Source of the DNA: Promethearchaeota archaeon
GTDB lineage: Archaea; Asgardarchaeota; Lokiarchaeia; Sigynarchaeales; SOKP01
Assembly: GCA_004524515.1 (NCBI GenBank)
Contig: SDNV01000053.1
Span: 1-18,367, forward strand
Length of the DNA stretch: 18,367 bases
Direction: 5' to 3'
The notes beneath the pieces were generated by a model. That model was not told the origin of the DNA. It was given only the letters and a program-made list of their open reading frames with translations, and searched no databases. Made by a program: the position numbers and the translations under genes. Of the stretch, positions 14,053 to 18,367 are shown piece by piece (position 1 is the first letter of the stretch; every line of letters starts with the position of its first letter).

Positions 14053-16941
14053 ATGACACATAAATTTCTCGATAAATTTGGGCATTATTCAGGAAACAAA
14101 AGAATAGATACTTCTAATTTTGATGAACCAGATTTTGATTCGGAAGAGACTTTAAAAAAATGGCTTACTGGAGGGAAAGAAATAAAATTTAAACGTAGTT
14201 TAAGGCGATGGAAAGAAAATATTTCCAAAACGACTGATTTTGAAAAAATTCAGATTCATATGGTGGGGCAATCGCATATTGATTGTGCATGGATGTGGAG
14301 ATTCGAACAGACTCGTAAAAAAACTCAGGTGACTTTTAAAAAAGCAATACAACATGCAAAGATGTTCCCAGAAACTTTTTGCTTTGCTCTAAGTCAACCA
14401 ATCCTTTTGGAATGGATTAAAGAGGATAACTTAAAATTATTTAAAGAACTTCAAGAATTTGTTAAGAAGGGGAACATCGAGTTAGTGGGAGGCTCTTATG
14501 TTGAACCTGATTGTATGATGCCTTCTGGAGAGGCAATGATAAGACAAAGACTTTATGGAATGCGTTTCTATCGGGAATATTTTGGAGCTCTTCCTAAAAT
14601 TGAGTGGTTTTTAGATTCTTTCGGATATAACATAGGGCTTCCTCAAATCTTAATTAAATCTGGAACAAAATATTTTTGGACAACAAAACTCACTTGGAAT
14701 TTGGACACCACTTTTCCATTTGTTAATTTCTGGTGGGAAAGCCCCGACGGAAGTCGTATCTTATCGGCTAATTTTGATTATAATATACAAGTTCTGGAAA
14801 ATTGGGAAAAATTTGAAATTGGAAGACATTTATTGAAACCAGGGGGTAAGAAATCATGGAATTATACTATAGATAATCGAAAACTTTTTCAGCATGTTAG
14901 ACCTGATATATGTCCTCATGTTGGATTCTTTTTTGGCTTAAGTGACGGAGGACACGGGCCAACTCATAAAGAAGTCGCTTATGCAAATGAATATGCAAAA
15001 TTGAATAGCTTTAAATGGAGTAGAGTTGAGCGTTTTTATAGTGCTCTTGAAGCATATTCTGAAGAATTTCCCGTTTGGAATGACGAGCTTTATTTAGAAA
15101 ACCATCGAGGTTGCTTTTCTAATCATGCTGAAATAAAAAGGTTTAATAGAAAGTATGAAAATTTACTTGTTTCTATAGAAATTCTGGCATCAATAACAAA
15201 TCTCTATTATCTAGATTATGAGTATCCTTTAGAAAAATTAGAAAAATTATGGAAAATCACACTTAAAAATCAATTTCATGATGTTTTACCTGGAAGTTCA
15301 ATACCAGAAGTCTTTGATGAAGTATGGGATGATTGGAATGAACAAAATGCAATTTTAGATAACATTCTTGAAAATATTGGATTAATCCTTAGTGAAAAAA
15401 ATTATAATAACATTGAAAAGCAAACAGCGGAAATATGTTTATTCAATCCAGTATCTTGGAAGAGAAAGTCAAGAGTTTTTATCCCCATAATGGTTTTTAA
15501 AAAGCAACCTAAATTAGATAAAGAAGGTAAACCCGATTATGCTAAATTGATCTTGTTGAATGGGGATGATGAGCAATATATTTGCCAACCTATTGCTGCT
15601 GATTTTGAAGATTCATTGGACAGTAGACCGGCAGGATGGTGGACTATAGTATCTTTAAATCCATTAAGTGTCACTAAAGCTAAAATTGACCTTTTAGACA
15701 ATTCTGAAAGTCGAAAAATTAAGCAAGAAAGTAATCTTGAATCTTCGGAGAATCTGATATCAAACAGTCTCGTTTCGGTAAAAATTAATCCAAAGAACGG
15801 TGCAATGATAGAACTATCTGTAGAAGGAATAAATCACAGACATAATCTATTAAAAGGGAATTCCTCAAATTTAACATTCGCATTTCTAGATGACGATAAA
15901 AATCATCCTGCCTGGAATTTAACTCCAGAATATTGGAACCACTCTCTAAATCTCTCAAATGAAACGGATGTAAAGATTAAAATCACTGAATTTGGACCAA
16001 TATTTGTAACATTAGAAATTAGGAGAACATTAGGAATAAGTCCCGTAGTGCAGAAAATCACCTTATTTAAAGAATTATTAGACGTATTTTTGGAATTTGA
16101 AACTGATTGGAAGCAAAAAAATGTTATGTTAAAAATATTATTTAGCACCTCAACGGATGCCAAAATCGCTACTGTTGATGCTGCTTATTCTGCAATTGAA
16201 TTCAAAACTCATCCGAATGTACCATCTGATAAGGCACGATATGAAAAAATATGCCACAAATATTTTGATTTAAGTACCCATGACCTGACTTGGGGGTTAG
16301 CACTTTTAAATGAAGGAAAATATGCGTTTGATGTCAATGATAGCGATATGAGGTTAACATTACTTAGATGCTGTAAATACCCTCTTCCCGCCCCAGAAGC
16401 ATGGGTAAATATAGAACGTGAAGAAAATGAAAAATTATTTGGTCACAAAGTCCCTGAATTTAGTGGATTAGGCCCATTCAAATGTAGATTTGCATTATTG
16501 CCTCATATGGGGGGTGCGCTTATAAATCCTGATGGAACCCCTAATGTAATTGTTAAAAGAAAAGCCGAAGAATTTAATATGCCCGTCCAAATCATTCCAA
16601 TCACTAATACAACTTTAAAAAATAAAGAATTCTTCTCAAAATTGAAGGATCCCTTGTTAAAAATCATAACACCTAATGTTAATTTAGCTACTTTTAAAAG
16701 AAACGAATGGGATAAAAACACTACAATCATCGTTAGATTTTTTGAGGCTTGTGGTATATCTACTAATGCTAAAGTAAAATTCAATAAAACATTATCTGAT
16801 AGGATTGAACTTATAAAAGCAGTGGACTTAATTGAACGAGAAATTGAATACCCTTTTAAATGGAGTCACCAAAGAAAGCTTCTCGAATTTAATATTGGTA
16901 AATTTGAAATATGTACATTTCAAATCTATTTGAATAATTAA
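14053..16941 (+). CDS. GH38 family alpha-mannosidase
   Basis: A 962-residue retaining alpha-mannosidase with zinc-site residues in GH38 order: His75 and Asp77 in GQSHIDCAWMWRFEQT, the nucleophile Asp188 in WFLDSFGYNIGLPQ, and His409 in NQFHDVLPGSS. Flanking family blocks are GSYVEPDCMMPSGEAMIRQR and FGLSDGGHGPTHKE. The three-helix bundle (about 300-430) is followed by the GH38 C-terminal beta-sandwich, with GPFKCRFALLPHMG near residue 810. It has no signal peptide, so it is probably cytosolic, trimming mannose from glycans as Ams1/MAN2C1-type enzymes do. A TATA-like TTTATATT lies about 30-36 bp before the ATG. It is divergent from the unknown helical protein. The length is normal. Confidence 0.93.
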   Translation: MTHKFLDKFGHYSGNKRIDTSNFDEPDFDSEETLKKWLTGGKEIKFKRSLRRWKENISKTTDFEKIQIHMVGQSHIDCAWMWRFEQTRKKTQVTFKKAIQHAKMFPETFCFALSQPILLEWIKEDNLKLFKELQEFVKKGNIELVGGSYVEPDCMMPSGEAMIRQRLYGMRFYREYFGALPKIEWFLDSFGYNIGLPQILIKSGTKYFWTTKLTWNLDTTFPFVNFWWESPDGSRILSANFDYNIQVLENWEKFEIGRHLLKPGGKKSWNYTIDNRKLFQHVRPDICPHVGFFFGLSDGGHGPTHKEVAYANEYAKLNSFKWSRVERFYSALEAYSEEFPVWNDELYLENHRGCFSNHAEIKRFNRKYENLLVSIEILASITNLYYLDYEYPLEKLEKLWKITLKNQFHDVLPGSSIPEVFDEVWDDWNEQNAILDNILENIGLILSEKNYNNIEKQTAEICLFNPVSWKRKSRVFIPIMVFKKQPKLDKEGKPDYAKLILLNGDDEQYICQPIAADFEDSLDSRPAGWWTIVSLNPLSVTKAKIDLLDNSESRKIKQESNLESSENLISNSLVSVKINPKNGAMIELSVEGINHRHNLLKGNSSNLTFAFLDDDKNHPAWNLTPEYWNHSLNLSNETDVKIKITEFGPIFVTLEIRRTLGISPVVQKITLFKELLDVFLEFETDWKQKNVMLKILFSTSTDAKIATVDAAYSAIEFKTHPNVPSDKARYEKICHKYFDLSTHDLTWGLALLNEGKYAFDVNDSDMRLTLLRCCKYPLPAPEAWVNIEREENEKLFGHKVPEFSGLGPFKCRFALLPHMGGALINPDGTPNVIVKRKAEEFNMPVQIIPITNTTLKNKEFFSKLKDPLLKIITPNVNLATFKRNEWDKNTTIIVRFFEACGISTNAKVKFNKTLSDRIELIKAVDLIEREIEYPFKWSHQRKLLEFNIGKFEICTFQIYLNN

Positions 16942-17109
16942 ACATTCTTGGAAATTAGAAAAATCATATATCTTATTTAGAACTTAAAGATTTGTAAAAA
17001 ATAATATGTATAAGTTCTTATCTTTTCAACTAATCAATTTATTTAATTGTAATATTAAATTAAATCACTTAATTTCAAATAACTAAGAATATTATTCGAG
17101 TTGATAGTG

Positions 17110-18300
17110 ATGGTTGGTAAGATTGATCCTTCTGGAAAAAATATGTTGGATTTTATAAAAATGATATGTGATGAAGCAGGTCCAAGAATTGGAGGTTCCG
17201 AAGGAGAGAAAAAGGCAGGTGAATTGATTTATAAAAAAATGTCCTCATTTTGCGATGGAGTAGAAAGACACGACTTCGAATGCCACCCTGGAGGTTTTCT
17301 AGATTGGATTTATATAACCGCAATTTTATACATTGTTGGAGTGATTAGCTACTTCTTTATTCCTATTCTTTCGGTTATTTTCATATTTTTAGCGATTCTA
17401 ATCTTCTTCTTTCAACAAACGCTCTTAATGGAAGTAGTTGATTTTTTTTTCCCCAAAAAGAAATCATTTCATGTGATAGGAAAAATAAAACCGCAAACTC
17501 CTGCTAAAAAATTAGTTTTGTTAGCAGGACACCATGACTCTGCTTATGAATTTCCATTATTAAGTAAATTGGGGGAAAAATCAGCGTATTTGATAATGTC
17601 TGTCTTGCTTATTACATTAATTAACATAGTACTTGGAATACTTAAGACAATTTTTATCGTCATTAATGCCGTAGATTATTTTCTTCTAATCGATATAATT
17701 CAACTGATTTTTTTCGTAATAGGAATAATTGTAGTATTGATTGTTGCGAAATTTTTACGATCTAATAAGGTGGTGATGGGAGCTAATGATAATTTATCTG
17801 CTGTTGCGGCTGCGATTGAATGTGGCGAGTATTTCTCTAAAAATAAACCAAAAGAAACGGAACTTTGGATTGTTAGTTTTGCCGGTGAAGAACATATGAG
17901 AGGTTCAAAACGATTCGTATCAAAATATAAACAAGAACTTATGGAACGCGATGGAATGCTATTTAATTTAGAATGTTTAAGTGCTGATAGGTTTTTGTTA
18001 GCTACTGCTGAATCTACATATTTAGCAAAACATTCTAATAGGGTGATTGAAATTGCTAAAAAATCCGCTGAGGATTTGAAAATCTCTATTGAAGTGGGTC
18101 CTTTAAAATTCGCTGGCAGTGATGCTGCAAATTTCTCAAGGAAAGGACTTCACGCTGCGACATTATTTGGGCTTTCAAAAAAAGGAACTCCCACAGATTG
18201 GCATACAATGCGTGATGTACCAGAAAGATTAAATGGCGCTGATATTGCAAAAGGAGCAGAGATTGCTCTCCATTTTGTAGAACTAGTGGATCAAAGCTAA
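17110..18300 (+). CDS. M28-family metallopeptidase with transmembrane insertion
   Basis: A 396-residue Zn aminopeptidase-like protein. Metal and catalytic residues in M28 order: His141 with Asp143 (GHHDSAYE), bridging Asp227 (GANDNLSA), Glu260/Glu261 (AGEEHMRGS), Glu288 (NLECLS) and His365 (TDWHTMRD). About residues 66-110 form two membrane helices before the core. Unusually, a second hydrophobic block (about 157-216) sits between the His and the bridging Asp, about 86 residues apart where soluble enzymes have about 12. So the active site is threaded through the membrane domain. I chose the ATG at 17110; a TTG (17101) or GTG (17107) would add two or three residues. It stands alone on the plus strand, 168 bp after the GH38 gene. 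The last 67 bp of the window hold no gene. Confidence 0.85.
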   Translation: MVGKIDPSGKNMLDFIKMICDEAGPRIGGSEGEKKAGELIYKKMSSFCDGVERHDFECHPGGFLDWIYITAILYIVGVISYFFIPILSVIFIFLAILIFFFQQTLLMEVVDFFFPKKKSFHVIGKIKPQTPAKKLVLLAGHHDSAYEFPLLSKLGEKSAYLIMSVLLITLINIVLGILKTIFIVINAVDYFLLIDIIQLIFFVIGIIVVLIVAKFLRSNKVVMGANDNLSAVAAAIECGEYFSKNKPKETELWIVSFAGEEHMRGSKRFVSKYKQELMERDGMLFNLECLSADRFLLATAESTYLAKHSNRVIEIAKKSAEDLKISIEVGPLKFAGSDAANFSRKGLHAATLFGLSKKGTPTDWHTMRDVPERLNGADIAKGAEIALHFVELVDQS

Positions 18301-18367
18301 TATCCCAAAACTTTACTTTTCTTATTTTTGTTAATTATAATTAATAATTTTCTAAAATTTTCGTACA

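Noticed and set aside
15903..16784. Two minus-strand ORFs inside the GH38 gene
   Set aside because: Shadow frames inside a clear alpha-mannosidase coding region; no motif, start context or partner.

Overview
The window is AT-rich DNA, most likely from an archaeon. The toxin-antitoxin families are archaeal in style (AbrB, DUF217-type and DUF3368/UPF0175 VapBC), TATA-like boxes lie about 20-35 bp upstream of start codons with no room for a leader, and gene ends are marked by T-tracts. Gene content (AMP-forming acetyl-CoA synthetase, GH38, GH114, membrane M28 peptidase, many VapBC pairs) would fit an Asgard/Lokiarchaeota-type genome. That is an inference, not proof. No tRNA, rRNA, CRISPR array or integrase was seen, and no gene-free stretch exceeds about 265 bp.

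Left part (1-1592): the 3' part of an acetyl-CoA synthetase gene (acs), cut by the window edge and broken by a 32-bp insertion with frameshift at 519-550. Next (1649-6049), in visibly more AT-rich DNA, come a convergent stand-alone LAGLIDADG homing endonuclease, a large Schlafen-type AlbA_2 protein and a trypsin-like serine protease.

Middle part (6063-10097): a run of four VapBC modules, the first three each preceded by an extra copy of the acs 3' end. The copies hold the last 38, 72 and 29 codons and all stop at the acs stop codon. The second copy is followed by the decayed C-terminus of a second homing endonuclease, in the same convergent position as the intact one behind full-length acs, and it abuts the tail of a decayed VapB. 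The 3' end of acs therefore looks like a repeatedly used insertion hotspot. Each event seems to have given acs a new 3' end and left the old one downstream, building a toxin-antitoxin/defence island. This is the most interesting signal in the window.

Right part (10361-18300): a class I methyltransferase, a tiny orphan ORF, a membrane-anchored GH114-type glycosidase, an unknown helical protein, a GH38 alpha-mannosidase and an M28 metallopeptidase whose catalytic domain is split by transmembrane segments. These look like ordinary chromosomal genes, with a theme of glycan and peptide turnover.
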